From Nitrososphaera sp. (GTDB lineage Archaea; Thermoproteota; Nitrososphaeria; Nitrososphaerales; Nitrososphaeraceae), in NCBI GenBank assembly GCA_025924355.1, contig JAICEE010000002.1, positions 1 through 52,576 of the forward strand: a stretch of DNA of 52,576 bases, given 5' to 3'. Positions 34,804-42,610 of this stretch are shown here, one piece after another; position 1 is the stretch's first letter; every line of letters begins with the position of its first letter. Under the pieces are notes generated by a model. The model did no database searches. It was not told the DNA's origin and was given only the letters and a program-made list of their open reading frames with translations. Position numbers and translations under genes: made by a program.

Positions 34804-35214
34804 ATGACAGGTATTAATCCAAAACTGATCCATATTCCTAAGCACCGGCGCGATAAGATGGTTGGCGCTGTACTAGAAGAGTCACTGCGTAAACAGTATG
34901 GAAGAAAGAACATACGCGTGGTCAAGGGCGATTCTGTCCGGGTAATGCGAGGAGAATACAAGGGAGTAGAAGGCAAGGTCGAAAAGGTAAACACTGAGCA
35001 TGCGACATTTCACATTGAAGGTATCCAGAGAGAAAAAATTCGAGGAGGTCAAGTCAAGGTTCCAATTCATTCTTCAAACGTGATGGTTACTTCTCTAAAT
35101 CTTGACGACGACTATAGATCAAGTAAGCTCCAGGGAACAATTATGGGAGAGTCAGCAGCCTCTTCCGAAAAGAAGGAAGAAAAAGAGAAGAAAAAGGAGG
35201 AAGATAATGAATAA
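34804..35214 (+). CDS. rpl24: 50S ribosomal protein uL24
   Basis: A KOW-domain protein (136 residues) that initiates large-subunit assembly. VVKGDSVRVMRGEYKGVEGK is the KOW motif, and VKVPIHSSNVMVTSLNLDD matches the archaeal form. The ATG at 34804 is chosen over an upstream frame inside rpl14. The C-terminus is a long Lys/Glu-rich tail. Its stop overlaps rps4e by one base. Confidence 0.95.
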   Translation: MTGINPKLIHIPKHRRDKMVGAVLEESLRKQYGRKNIRVVKGDSVRVMRGEYKGVEGKVEKVNTEHATFHIEGIQREKIRGGQVKVPIHSSNVMVTSLNLDDDYRSSKLQGTIMGESAASSEKKEEKEKKKEEDNE

Positions 35215-35927
35215 TGGGCAAGAAAGGTCGTGATACAAGAGTAAAAAGACAGCTAGCACCCACGTTTTGGGCAATTAAGAGGAAAGAGGGCCAATTTGTT
35301 ATGAGAGTCAACCCAGGGCCTCACCCTGGGAAGAGGGCATACCCTCTAGGGATGGTCTTGCGTGATGTGCTCAAGCTTGCAAACACAGGATATGAAGTAG
35401 ACAGGATTTTGAAGGCCGATAAGGTCAAAGTGGACGGAGTGATTAGAAGCGATCGCAATTTTGCTATTGGACTGATGGACGTAGTGGAGCTGGCGATGGG
35501 CCAAACATACAGGATGGTCCCAAAGAATGGAGTCTCGTTGTCTCCAATTGCAATTGATGAGGCAGAAAAAGGATTGAAGTTGCTCAAGATTACAAGCAAG
35601 ACTATTATTAAGGGCAAAAAGATGCAATACGGCTTCCATGACAGCAAGACACTCATAAGTGACCAAATTTTGAAGGTCGGTGACAGTTGCGTTGTCAGTC
35701 TGCCGGGGGTCAATATCACTAACCATATTGCTTTTGAAAAGGGCGCTACAGCCCTTATCATTACAGGTGAAAATGGTGGCTCTGTTGGCAAGATCGAAGA
35801 CATCCAAGATGGGGTATTCTCTCTTCCAAAGCGAGCACTTATTTCATTTGATGATAAATCAGTAGAATTGCCAGTCGAAATGGTAATGGCTGTCGGAAGT
35901 GACAGACCAGTGATTAGGGTGAGTTAA
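35214..35927 (+). CDS. rps4e: 30S ribosomal protein eS4
   Basis: Archaeal/eukaryotic-specific S4e (237 residues). The N-terminus GKKGRDTRVKRQLAPTFWAI is diagnostic. An S4-like RNA-binding domain (VLRDVLKLANTGYEVDRILK) and a C-terminal KOW region follow. It starts one base into the rpl24 stop (TAATG). Confidence 0.97.
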   Translation: MGKKGRDTRVKRQLAPTFWAIKRKEGQFVMRVNPGPHPGKRAYPLGMVLRDVLKLANTGYEVDRILKADKVKVDGVIRSDRNFAIGLMDVVELAMGQTYRMVPKNGVSLSPIAIDEAEKGLKLLKITSKTIIKGKKMQYGFHDSKTLISDQILKVGDSCVVSLPGVNITNHIAFEKGATALIITGENGGSVGKIEDIQDGVFSLPKRALISFDDKSVELPVEMVMAVGSDRPVIRVS

Positions 35928-35928
35928 G

Positions 35929-36459
35929 TTGAGCAAGCAACAAATACAGCAACAACATGACATGAAAAGGATAAACGTCCATAAGGTAGTGATAAACATT
36001 GGAGTCGGCAGGTCCGGTGAACCCATAGACAAAGCAAAGAATGCTCTGCTTGAGCTAACAAATCAACAGCCAGCTGTTCGTGGAGCGAAAAAGACTGTGA
36101 GGGACTTCGGTATTCACAAGGGTGAGCCCATAGGCGTAGTAGTGACCCTAAGACGCGAGCCGGCGATTGAATTTCTAAAACGCATCATAGCAGCGAAGAA
36201 GAACGTGCTCAAAGCATCATCATTTGATGATTATGGGAATATCTCTGTGGGCATACATGAGCACATTGACATCCCTGGCACAAAATACAATCCTGAGATC
36301 GGTATTTTTGGCATGGATGTTAACATAGTGCTTACCAGGCCAGGCTATAGGATTGCAAAGAAGAGTAGAAGAAGTGCCAAGATAGGTAAGACACACAGGA
36401 TAAACAGAGAAGAGGCAGTTGAGTTCTTTAAGCAAGAATATGGAGTAGAGGTCGAATAA
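35929..36459 (+). CDS. rpl5: 50S ribosomal protein uL5
   Basis: 5S rRNA-binding protein (176 residues). Seen are KVVINIGVGRSGEPIDKAKN, QQPAVRGAKKTVRDFGIHKG, PGTKYNPEIGIFGMDVNIVL and GYRIAKKSRRSAKIGKTHRI. TTG start, directly after rps4e. Confidence 0.97.
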   Translation: MSKQQIQQQHDMKRINVHKVVINIGVGRSGEPIDKAKNALLELTNQQPAVRGAKKTVRDFGIHKGEPIGVVVTLRREPAIEFLKRIIAAKKNVLKASSFDDYGNISVGIHEHIDIPGTKYNPEIGIFGMDVNIVLTRPGYRIAKKSRRSAKIGKTHRINREEAVEFFKQEYGVEVE

Positions 36460-36462
36460 AAA

Positions 36463-36642
36463 ATGCCAAAGCCAAGAGAGTATGACGTAACTGGAAGAAA
36501 GAAGCTTGCACACGGCAAGGGCGGAAGATGGTGTAAAAGATGTGGTTCATATAATGGACTGATACGCACATACAACTTGATGCTTTGCAGACAATGCTTT
36601 AGGGAAGTTGCAAATAGCATAGGATTTGCGAAGTACGAGTAG
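36463..36642 (+). CDS. rps14: 30S ribosomal protein uS14 (zinc form)
   Basis: A 59-residue zinc-binding uS14, just under common length cut-offs. The zinc ligands are C24-x2-C27 (WCKRCG) and C42-x2-C45 (LCRQCF). The C-terminus reads [14 protein letters not shown], as in the archaeal family. It lies between uL5 and uS8, the expected position. Confidence 0.95.
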   Translation: MPKPREYDVTGRKKLAHGKGGRWCKRCGSYNGLIRTYNLMLCRQCFREVANSIGFAKYE

Positions 36643-36658
36643 GTGAAAAAGTAAGAAA

Positions 36659-37051
36659 ATGCCAGCATTAAATGTCCTCTCTAACCTCTTTACAACTATT
36701 TACAATAACGAGTCTAGGAGAAAGAGGGAATGCATAGTAGTCCCAGCATCTAAGTTCGCTAGTGAAGTGCTCAGGGTAATGCAAAAACATCGCTATATAG
36801 GTGAGTTTGAGCAGATAGACGATGGCAGAGCAGGCAAGTTTAGGATTCAGCTTTTAGCTAAAATAAACAAGTGCGGTATCGTTACACCACGCTTTTCAGT
36901 TAAAAAGAACGGGTACTTTGGTTGGGAGAGACAGTTCCTGCCGGCATACACGATGGGAATACTTCTCGTATCGACCAGCAAAGGTATCATGTCTCACCAT
37001 GAGGCACAGGAACAAAATCTCGGAGGAGTTTTGGTTGGCTACGTCTACTGA
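36659..37051 (+). CDS. rps8: 30S ribosomal protein uS8
   Basis: 16S rRNA central-domain binder (130 residues). Family features are VLSNLFTTIYNNESRRKREC, VLRVMQKHRYIGEFEQIDDG and the C-terminal ILLVSTSKGIMSHHEA followed by GGVLVGYVY. The 3' end overlaps rpl6. Confidence 0.97.
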   Translation: MPALNVLSNLFTTIYNNESRRKRECIVVPASKFASEVLRVMQKHRYIGEFEQIDDGRAGKFRIQLLAKINKCGIVTPRFSVKKNGYFGWERQFLPAYTMGILLVSTSKGIMSHHEAQEQNLGGVLVGYVY

Positions 37052-37592
37052 GCAAGAAATAACAGCAGAAGTCGAAGCTCCTGCTAGTGTGACGATAAAG
37101 AAGGAAGGTAACCTGATACAAGTCAAGGGACCGGTTGGTACCGTCAAGAAGGATTTCACAAAGCTTCCAGCTACCGTGACAGTACAAGGTAATAAGATAA
37201 CAATAAAACCTTATGGAACGCGCAAGCGCGACCTTGCTGTAACAAATACCGCGCGCAGCATAATCGGTGGAATGATAAAGGGCGTAGAGAAAGGCTATAC
37301 GTATAAGCTTAAGATAATATTTGCACACTTTCCTATTTCAGTTAAGGTAAAAGGTAAAGAGGTACATGTAGAGAACTTTTTTGGCGAAAGATCTGCCAGA
37401 ATTTCTCGAATAATCGGAGATGCTACAAAAGTGAGCATTGTAGGAGAGGATGTCGTCATTCAGGGCCCAAGCCTAGAGGAAGTTTCGCAGACGGCCGCCA
37501 ACATTGAACTATCAACTAGAACCAAAGGAAAAGACCAACGAGTGTTTCTCGATGGACTATACATATACTCTAAAGAAGACGGTATGAGGTAA
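37035..37592 (+). CDS. rpl6: 50S ribosomal protein uL6
   Basis: Two-domain protein near the sarcin-ricin loop (185 residues). Core motifs are KKEGNLIQVKGPVGTVKKDF, TARSIIGGMIKGVEKGYTYK and VVIQGPSLEEVSQTAANIEL. The TTG at 37035 follows an AGGAG-like sequence at 37023-37027; upstream frame sequence is the shadow of rps8. It is the last gene of the operon; eL32, eL19, uL18, uS5, uL30 and uL15, which often follow in archaea, are not in this window. Confidence 0.96.
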   Translation: MATSTEQEITAEVEAPASVTIKKEGNLIQVKGPVGTVKKDFTKLPATVTVQGNKITIKPYGTRKRDLAVTNTARSIIGGMIKGVEKGYTYKLKIIFAHFPISVKVKGKEVHVENFFGERSARISRIIGDATKVSIVGEDVVIQGPSLEEVSQTAANIELSTRTKGKDQRVFLDGLYIYSKEDGMR

Positions 37593-37635
37593 AGCCCAAA
37601 GATTTATTTTGTCCTTGGATTTGCTGTAATACTGC

Positions 37636-37742
37636 GCCGCTCTAGCTCAGCATGGTAGAGCAAATTCGCTGCCCGATATTGTGCTCCGAAGCTTAACTGG
37701 CTGTTAACCAGTGGGTCGTCAGTTCGAGTCTGACGAGCGGCG
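37636..37742 (+). tRNA. tRNA-Asn (GTT) with intron between D arm and anticodon arm
   Basis: The mature cloverleaf folds fully: acceptor GCCGCTC with GAGCGGC and discriminator G, D stem GCTC/GAGC, anticodon stem ACTGG/CCAGT around CTGTTAA (anticodon GTT), variable GGGTC, and T stem GTCAG/CTGAC around TTCGAGT. A 33-nt insertion (about 37663-37695, or shifted by one base) lies between positions 26 and 27. It forms a bulge-helix-bulge: GAGC pairs with GCTT, bulges AAA and AAC flank, and TTCG pairs with CGAA. Splicing restores GAGCAACTGG. CCA is not encoded. A TTTATTTT box lies about 28 nt upstream. Confidence 0.93.
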
Positions 37743-37852
37743 CTATAATTATAATTACATTTGCGAGCATACTCATATGATATCTTTTTTTATGCACGCA
37801 GACAGATTTCTTACCTCGAAAAAGCTGGTTAGTGACGAGCAGTATCGAAGAT

Positions 37853-37882
37853 AATATTTCAAAAGCCGAGTTTTGAAATATT
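37853..37882. terminator. 12-bp inverted repeat abutting a minus-strand stop codon
   Basis: AATATTTCAAAA and TTTTGAAATATT are exact complements around GCCGAG. It begins immediately beyond the stop of the minus-strand gene ending at 37883 and follows tRNA-Asn on the other strand, so it could end transcription from both sides. Archaeal termination is mainly T-run driven, so this is inference. Confidence 0.5.
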
Positions 37883-38242
37883 CTATATTGAAATTATGTC
37901 GAGTGCGATCGCGTCAGCGAGCAGATCAAGGTGACGGCTTGCAACGATGTAACCATTCTTGATATCACTTGAAGCAAGCCACCGATTCGATGAACTAAAG
38001 AGCCTTTCTTTTTTTATCCTCCTTTCAATCTCCTCTACGTCAAGCTCCTTCTCTTCGACTTCTTCAGTGTCATTGTATTTGATAGTCAAAAGTACCTTCT
38101 GGACAAGCACCCTACGCCCAAAGCGTTGTGAGAAATCACGGGCATTTTCGTCAATTTGAAGTATTTTCATTTTGATCTGAAGTTTGTTGAGAGCATCCCG
38201 GCTTGTGAGGAGCCTCTCATCAACGAACCTATCATAGCTCAT
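37883..38242 (-). CDS. hypothetical protein (119 aa)
   Basis: An unrecognised soluble protein. It has a long central helix pair with acidic and basic clusters (EEVEEKELDVEEIERRIKKE) and a C-terminal segment NGYIVASRHLDLLADAIALD. A ATTAATATACG element at about 38270-38280 gives it its own promoter, so it need not belong to the upstream DUF35 operon. Confidence 0.65.
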   Translation of the reverse strand: MSYDRFVDERLLTSRDALNKLQIKMKILQIDENARDFSQRFGRRVLVQKVLLTIKYNDTEEVEEKELDVEEIERRIKKERLFSSSNRWLASSDIKNGYIVASRHLDLLADAIALDIISI

Positions 38243-38282
38243 TGTATACCATCTGAAGATTATTTATCAGCGTATATTAATG

Positions 38283-38642
38283 TCAGCCCTTAACTGGCTC
38301 GAAAAAATAATAGGGAGTACCATTAGGCCTCACGCCACACCTCACCATTTTTACCTTTGAGCCATCTTTTAATTCTAGCGTATCAAACGATCCAATGAGT
38401 TTAATTCCTGACATTTCAACAAGACCGTAGCAACCTTCCGTGCCCTTTAGATATGACATTGTGAAATACACCAAAGTACCACTTGTATCAATAATTTGAA
38501 GTGATGTCTTTGAGAGACATTGAGGGCAATAATAGGATGGTGGCCATACTTTTGCCTTGCACGAAGTACAGACGGGCAGTCGAAATTTGCCTCTACGCAG
38601 GCTATCAAAAAATTCCTGCAAGACATCATACACCCATAACAA
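38283..38642 (-). CDS. DUF35 / OB-fold zinc-ribbon protein
   Basis: A 119-residue thiolase-partner protein. The N-terminal rubredoxin-like zinc ribbon is CTSCKAKVWPPSYYCPQC; a C-terminal OB fold follows (TLVYFTMSYL to VKMVRCGVRPNG). In archaea such proteins bridge acetoacetyl-CoA thiolase and HMG-CoA synthase and bind CoA. The start used is the TTG at 38642, overlapping the thiolase end; GTG 38633 or TTG 38621 are possible. It is the last gene of its operon. Confidence 0.85.
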   Translation of the reverse strand: MLWVYDVLQEFFDSLRRGKFRLPVCTSCKAKVWPPSYYCPQCLSKTSLQIIDTSGTLVYFTMSYLKGTEGCYGLVEMSGIKLIGSFDTLELKDGSKVKMVRCGVRPNGTPYYFFEPVKG

Positions 38643-39723
38643 TTACCGAGGCTGAGGATCCAGCTGCCGCTAGGTTGTGGACAAGCCCTGTCTTGCAATT
38701 CTTTACTTGCCTCTTTTCTGCTTTTCCAGCAAGTTGAGACGCGATTTCGGCGACTTGCGCCACACCAGTAGCTCCAACAGGATGGCCACATCCAAGTATA
38801 CCTCCTCTTGGGTTTATCGCTATTTGCTGTTGGTTGACGAATTTGCCTCCTTCACCTCTCTTTGCAAATCCTAGATCTTCATATGCTATGATTTCTAGAA
38901 TAGTAAACGCATCATGAAGTTCTGCAATATCTATCTGTGATGGCTTTGTATGTGACCTTTCAAAGGCTATTTGAGCGGCCTTTCTGGCCGATTCAACAGT
39001 TGTGAGATCAGGTGAGGCTTTTGCAAAGCTGGCTGAGATTGTCTGCTGTCCTATTCCCTTTATGAAGACAGGATTGTCCAGCGTGCGCGCTTTTTCTTCA
39101 GATACCAACAGTATCGCTGATGCTCCCTCGCATGGGGCGGAGCAGTCTAGTAGTTTGATAGGAGATGCAATACTTTTTGATTTCATCACTTCTTCTAAGT
39201 CAACTTCTTTTCCAAAAAGAGCGCGAGGATTCTTGGTGGCATTTTTATGGTTCTTAACGGAGACCATAGCCATCTCTTCTTCAGTCGTGCCGTATTTTTT
39301 CATGTGAGCTTTTGCAAAAATTGCGGCCCAATGTACTGGAAACATAAACGAACCCCTAGTGACATCCCATAGCAGTTTGTTACCAGGACTGTCTATCTTT
39401 TCTGTACCGACCACAAGTGCCATGTTACACAAGCCAGAAGCAATAAAGGCAAAAGCAGAAGCCACAGCATTGGTGCCTGAATTGCAGAGATTGTCTATGC
39501 GATGAGAGATCCTTGGACTTATACCAAGCATCTCAGATACTATTGCAGAGCTGTATTGATCGGCCGCACAGCTAGAGAACAATACAGCATCAATTTCATT
39601 TGCAGGTATGCCGTTATCTCTTATTAATTGTACCGAAGCCTCGCAGGCCAGGTCAAAAACAGACTTCGTTGTCCCTTTGGTAAAGGTTGAAGTTGCCCAC
39701 GAGGAGACTGCTACCTTGCGCAT
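38626..39723 (-). CDS. thiolase-family acyltransferase (SCP2/archaeal type)
   Basis: A 365-residue thiolase-fold protein. The nucleophile is C80 (RIDNLCNSGTNAVASAF), with H270 in AELHDAF and C312-x-H314 in GCGHPVGATG. The final motif is GLVHNLAAAGSSA rather than the bacterial CGSG version, as in SCP2-type and archaeal thiolases. With the DUF35 partner downstream, it could act in acetoacetyl-CoA chemistry (mevalonate or 4-hydroxybutyrate pathways), but the substrate is not decided by the sequence. Confidence 0.88.
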   Translation of the reverse strand: MRKVAVSSWATSTFTKGTTKSVFDLACEASVQLIRDNGIPANEIDAVLFSSCAADQYSSAIVSEMLGISPRISHRIDNLCNSGTNAVASAFAFIASGLCNMALVVGTEKIDSPGNKLLWDVTRGSFMFPVHWAAIFAKAHMKKYGTTEEEMAMVSVKNHKNATKNPRALFGKEVDLEEVMKSKSIASPIKLLDCSAPCEGASAILLVSEEKARTLDNPVFIKGIGQQTISASFAKASPDLTTVESARKAAQIAFERSHTKPSQIDIAELHDAFTILEIIAYEDLGFAKRGEGGKFVNQQQIAINPRGGILGCGHPVGATGVAQVAEIASQLAGKAEKRQVKNCKTGLVHNLAAAGSSASVIVMGV

Positions 39724-40704
39724 TTAAAAGGTTGATAGCATCTCCTTAAATGAGCTTTCTGAATCACCTAGAGGATTGAATTGGAGAATGGGCAGCGTAA
39801 TTCCTGTCGAAAGGAATTTTGAAAGTGATTCTCTACAATCTTCGGTAGTACCGCAAATTACAAGCGAGTTTAGCATTCTGTCAGAAACAAATTTTGCTGC
39901 ACTTTCTGCACCTGCATTTCTGTACTCTGAAGTTATCTGATCAACTTCAGTCTTAAAGCCATTCTCAGCAAGAAAGTTGCTATAGTACTTTCCAACTGCG
40001 ATATAAAATGCAAGAGTAGTTGCTGCACGATCTCTGGCTTTTTCAGGCTCCTTGTTTGATACTGCGCATATAAACGAGCAAGCAATTTCGAATCCCCTCC
40101 GTTTTGTAGCCTGCTTTAATTCAACTGCAGTCCTTTTCAACTCCTCATGCGGCCTCAAATATAATAATATACCATCTGCGAGCTCAGACGCCATAGATAT
40201 CATTTTTTTGTTGACAGCAGCCATGAAAATTGGAATATGCCTTCTTTGGGGCTGGTGCAATATTTTGAAATTGTTTATTTTAAAAAATTTTCCATCATAT
40301 TTTACCTTGTCGCCTTTAGTCATGAGTCTAAGACATTCAATGTATTCTTTCATTCGGCTGGCAGGCCTATCGAAGTGCACACCGTGCCAGTTCTCAACAA
40401 TAGCTGCAGTGCTTGCTCCAAGACCTATAATTATTCTATTATCTGAAAGCATGTCAAGGCTAGTAGCCGCCATGGCAACAGTTGCTGGCGTCCTTGAATA
40501 AATACTAACAATGGACGTCCCAAGACGTACTTTTTTGGTGATCTGAGACATGGCGCCTAGAGTTGAAAATGATTCTCTACCCCAGGATTCCGGAACCCAC
40601 AATGAATGAACACTTTCTTGCTGATCAGCCATTTTGGCACAAAGCAGAATGTCGTTCATAGATAATAAAGGGCCGAGGCTGTATCCCAGCTTTTCAACAG
40701 TCAT
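39724..40704 (-). CDS. LLM-class (luciferase-like) oxidoreductase, probably F420-dependent
   Basis: A 326-residue TIM-barrel protein of the luciferase-like family. It has ESLWVPESWGRESF-like sequence (HSLWVPESWGRESFSTLG), VRLGTSIVSIYSRTPATVAM, DRIIIGLGAS-like (NRIIIGLGAST) and PIFMAAVNKKMISMASELAD. This pattern suits archaeal F420-dependent enzymes such as methylene-tetrahydromethanopterin reductase relatives. The substrate is unknown. The stop abuts the thiolase start, and the start overlaps the nucleotidyltransferase gene by 4 bp. Confidence 0.87.
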   Translation of the reverse strand: MTVEKLGYSLGPLLSMNDILLCAKMADQQESVHSLWVPESWGRESFSTLGAMSQITKKVRLGTSIVSIYSRTPATVAMAATSLDMLSDNRIIIGLGASTAAIVENWHGVHFDRPASRMKEYIECLRLMTKGDKVKYDGKFFKINNFKILHQPQRRHIPIFMAAVNKKMISMASELADGILLYLRPHEELKRTAVELKQATKRRGFEIACSFICAVSNKEPEKARDRAATTLAFYIAVGKYYSNFLAENGFKTEVDQITSEYRNAGAESAAKFVSDRMLNSLVICGTTEDCRESLSKFLSTGITLPILQFNPLGDSESSFKEMLSTF

Positions 40705-41387
40705 AATAATTTTGCTTCCCTAATCTCTTTGGATGCCTCTTCGATGTCCTTATGGGAATCAATTGAGCGCCAGAAAATCCCTTTGTATCGAACAGCTTTG
40801 AGCTTTCCGTCTTTTGCAAGCCCCGGAAGAGCAGTAATTTCAATATTGCCTTCTTGAGGTAGATAACTAAAAACTTCTTGAGTGAAGCGATACAAGCCAG
40901 CATTGATCCACTTGTCTGAGATTTCCGGTTTTTCAATAAATCCACGGACCTTGGAATTCTCATCGAGTTCAACTACTCCAAATGGACTTCGGAGAGGAAC
41001 GACCGCCAGCACATTTGAATTTGCACTATTCAACAATCTATTTGGATCAAGCTCGGTAAGGACATCTCCATTTAGTACGAAAAAAGAATCTTGATTGGAA
41101 AGTAGTTCTTTAGAATTCAAAAGCGCACCGCCAGTTCCCAGAGCCTTCTCCTCGAATGAATACTCGATTCGAGAATCAAATCTTGCGCCATTGCCAATAT
41201 GGTCAACTATCATCTCTTTCATGTATCCCGCGCATATTACAAAGTCTTTCAAGCCAAATCTCCTGAGCCATCGTACCTGCCATTCGATAATTGGAATATT
41301 AAGAACCTCTATCATTGGCTTTGGTTTCGTGTCGGTGAGAGGCTTTAGCCTTTTTCCAAAACCCCCTGCAAGAATCACTGTCTTCAT
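40701..41387 (-). CDS. sugar-phosphate nucleotidyltransferase
   Basis: A 228-residue NTP-transferase with the signature LAGGFGKRLKPLTDTKPKPM, then LGTGGALLNS, FFVLNGDVLTELD and a C-terminal WRSIDSHKDIEEAS. It makes an NDP-sugar (glucose- or mannose-1-phosphate type; nucleotide and sugar not decidable). It lacks the left-handed helix domain of longer relatives. It leads the operon with LLM, thiolase and DUF35 genes. Confidence 0.9.
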   Translation of the reverse strand: MKTVILAGGFGKRLKPLTDTKPKPMIEVLNIPIIEWQVRWLRRFGLKDFVICAGYMKEMIVDHIGNGARFDSRIEYSFEEKALGTGGALLNSKELLSNQDSFFVLNGDVLTELDPNRLLNSANSNVLAVVPLRSPFGVVELDENSKVRGFIEKPEISDKWINAGLYRFTQEVFSYLPQEGNIEITALPGLAKDGKLKAVRYKGIFWRSIDSHKDIEEASKEIREAKLL

Positions 41388-41434
41388 GACACCAATAAGT
41401 TTGCCAAAATCGTATAAAATGTTACTCGCTACAT

Positions 41435-41545
41435 ATGGTTGCAGAGGGTCTGAAGTTATTTTGCTTCATTGCTTGTAGAGGCCAGATTGCACCCGTTGAC
41501 GCGGCTGCCCTCTGCGGTAAGTCCTTCTTTGATAGGCTCGCTTGA
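41435..41545 (+). CDS. possible small leaderless ORF (36 aa)
   Basis: A 36-codon frame (MVAEGLKLFCFIAC onward) with a GTATAAAATG box at about 41412-41421, some 20 nt upstream. The sequence has three Cys residues and no family. Low confidence; the promoter-like element is the main support. Confidence 0.2.
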   Translation: MVAEGLKLFCFIACRGQIAPVDAAALCGKSFFDRLA

Positions 41546-41586
41546 TAAATTCCTGATGTGTTATACCAAGAACTGTGGAATTTCTT

Positions 41587-42015
41587 TCATTTCTGAGCCG
41601 GCTCTTTTCTCCATGAGGCGAGTATTTTTCTGTCTGCTAGGAGCTTCCATGCGCCTAATCCTATTAAGAGTGCTCCCATTGCTATTGTGGAACCAATTGA
41701 GCGCAATACGCTTGAGGTATCTTGGGATGCTACTGAACCTTGTGCAACAAGCGCAATCATTCCTGCAATGATGAGACCTCCGTTGACAAACAAGAGCGCG
41801 GAAACAATAGGAGAATATTCCTTCCGTGCGATTACGAAGGCAATTATTGACATTATGACCGCGCCCCCGCCAAAAGCTCCGCCCCTAATGGCCTCGTCAA
41901 AAGGTAGGAAACCTTGTCTTTGTGGAGAGAAGGATGCAACTGCAACGTCTGCTCCATAGACTAACAGGAGTATCAGCGAGGCTATGAGTAGACCTGTGGC
42001 AACTCTCCGGGCCAT
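41587..42015 (-). CDS. small integral membrane protein (142 aa)
   Basis: Four predicted transmembrane helices (about 6-28, 47-63, 70-91 and 108-126) joined by short loops, with a positively charged C-terminus (WRKEPAQK). No recognised family. The ATG lies 26 nt from an AT-rich element shared with the divergent gene on the plus strand. Confidence 0.75.
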   Translation of the reverse strand: MARRVATGLLIASLILLLVYGADVAVASFSPQRQGFLPFDEAIRGGAFGGGAVIMSIIAFVIARKEYSPIVSALLFVNGGLIIAGMIALVAQGSVASQDTSSVLRSIGSTIAMGALLIGLGAWKLLADRKILASWRKEPAQK

Positions 42016-42036
42016 ATAGACAATAATCTATGACAG

Positions 42037-42046
42037 ATTTAATAAA
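42037..42046. promoter_or_regulatory. shared TATA element for a divergent gene pair
   Basis: ATTTAATAAA reads as a TATA-like box on both strands. Its centre is about 27 nt from the minus-strand ATG at 42015 and about 27 nt from the plus-strand GTG at 42069. Both genes would be leaderless from one element. Confidence 0.45.
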
Positions 42047-42068
42047 CCTAGCTTGTACGCAGTATTTT

Positions 42069-42209
42069 GTGAGCGCAGATATCAAAGACATTCTATATTC
42101 GGCCATTGCCAAAATTGGCAAAGATAAAATCCGCATGGAAGTGATCAACGAGATTGAAATGTCGGAACGACGCTGCAATGAAATTCTTGAAGAATGTAAA
42201 AAAAAATGA
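42069..42209 (+). CDS. small hypothetical helical protein (46 aa)
   Basis: A 46-residue protein from the GTG at 42069 (MSADIKDILYSAIAKIGKDK). An in-frame ATG at 42030 would add 13 residues but lies upstream of the TATA element. The C-terminal half looks like a helix-turn-helix-style or coiled segment ending EECKKK. Its stop overlaps the next gene's ATG (ATGA), so the two are coupled. Confidence 0.55.
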   Translation: MSADIKDILYSAIAKIGKDKIRMEVINEIEMSERRCNEILEECKKK

Positions 42210-42610
42210 CGAATAATTTGAATGACGAGTCATTCGCAAATTTGTGTGAAGCATTGCTCCATTTCCTACTGACTGCTTCCTTGCTTCCTTCCGAGAGAAA
42301 GGTCACCTGGAAAGGCGCAGAGTTGGATCTGGTAATTCCTTCTCTGAAAATGCTGAACAAAAGCCCGGATAAAACTCTAGTAATTCAAATAATAAAAGGA
42401 AATGAGGTGCTTACAAAGATAAAAGATGCTAAATCTGTCCAACCTCACGACGGAAATATATGGACTGTCTCTGCAAAGCAACTAGAAATAGATCATAAAA
42501 ATTATTACGTTGGTTCAAGTCTTTTTCCATATCCGAGGATCATCATAGATATCAATGCCTTTCTCCTTCAAAAGGGAGATCGTGGACTCAAGCTTTTACA
42601 TGGACAGTAA
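42206..42610 (+). CDS. hypothetical protein (134 aa)
   Basis: An unrecognised protein with a helix, then strands WKGAELDLVIPS and TLVIQIIKGNE. The D41 and Q61-x2-K64 arrangement faintly recalls restriction-endonuclease-like folds without the proper catalytic triad. It is translationally coupled to the 46-residue gene and runs 15 bp into the convergent bioD gene. Confidence 0.6.
   Translation: MTNNLNDESFANLCEALLHFLLTASLLPSERKVTWKGAELDLVIPSLKMLNKSPDKTLVIQIIKGNEVLTKIKDAKSVQPHDGNIWTVSAKQLEIDHKNYYVGSSLFPYPRIIIDINAFLLQKGDRGLKLLHGQ

Noticed and set aside
36918-37034. Upstream part of the rpl6 frame
   Set aside because: This stretch is the shadow of rps8 in another frame; a Shine-Dalgarno-like AGGAG points to the TTG at 37035.
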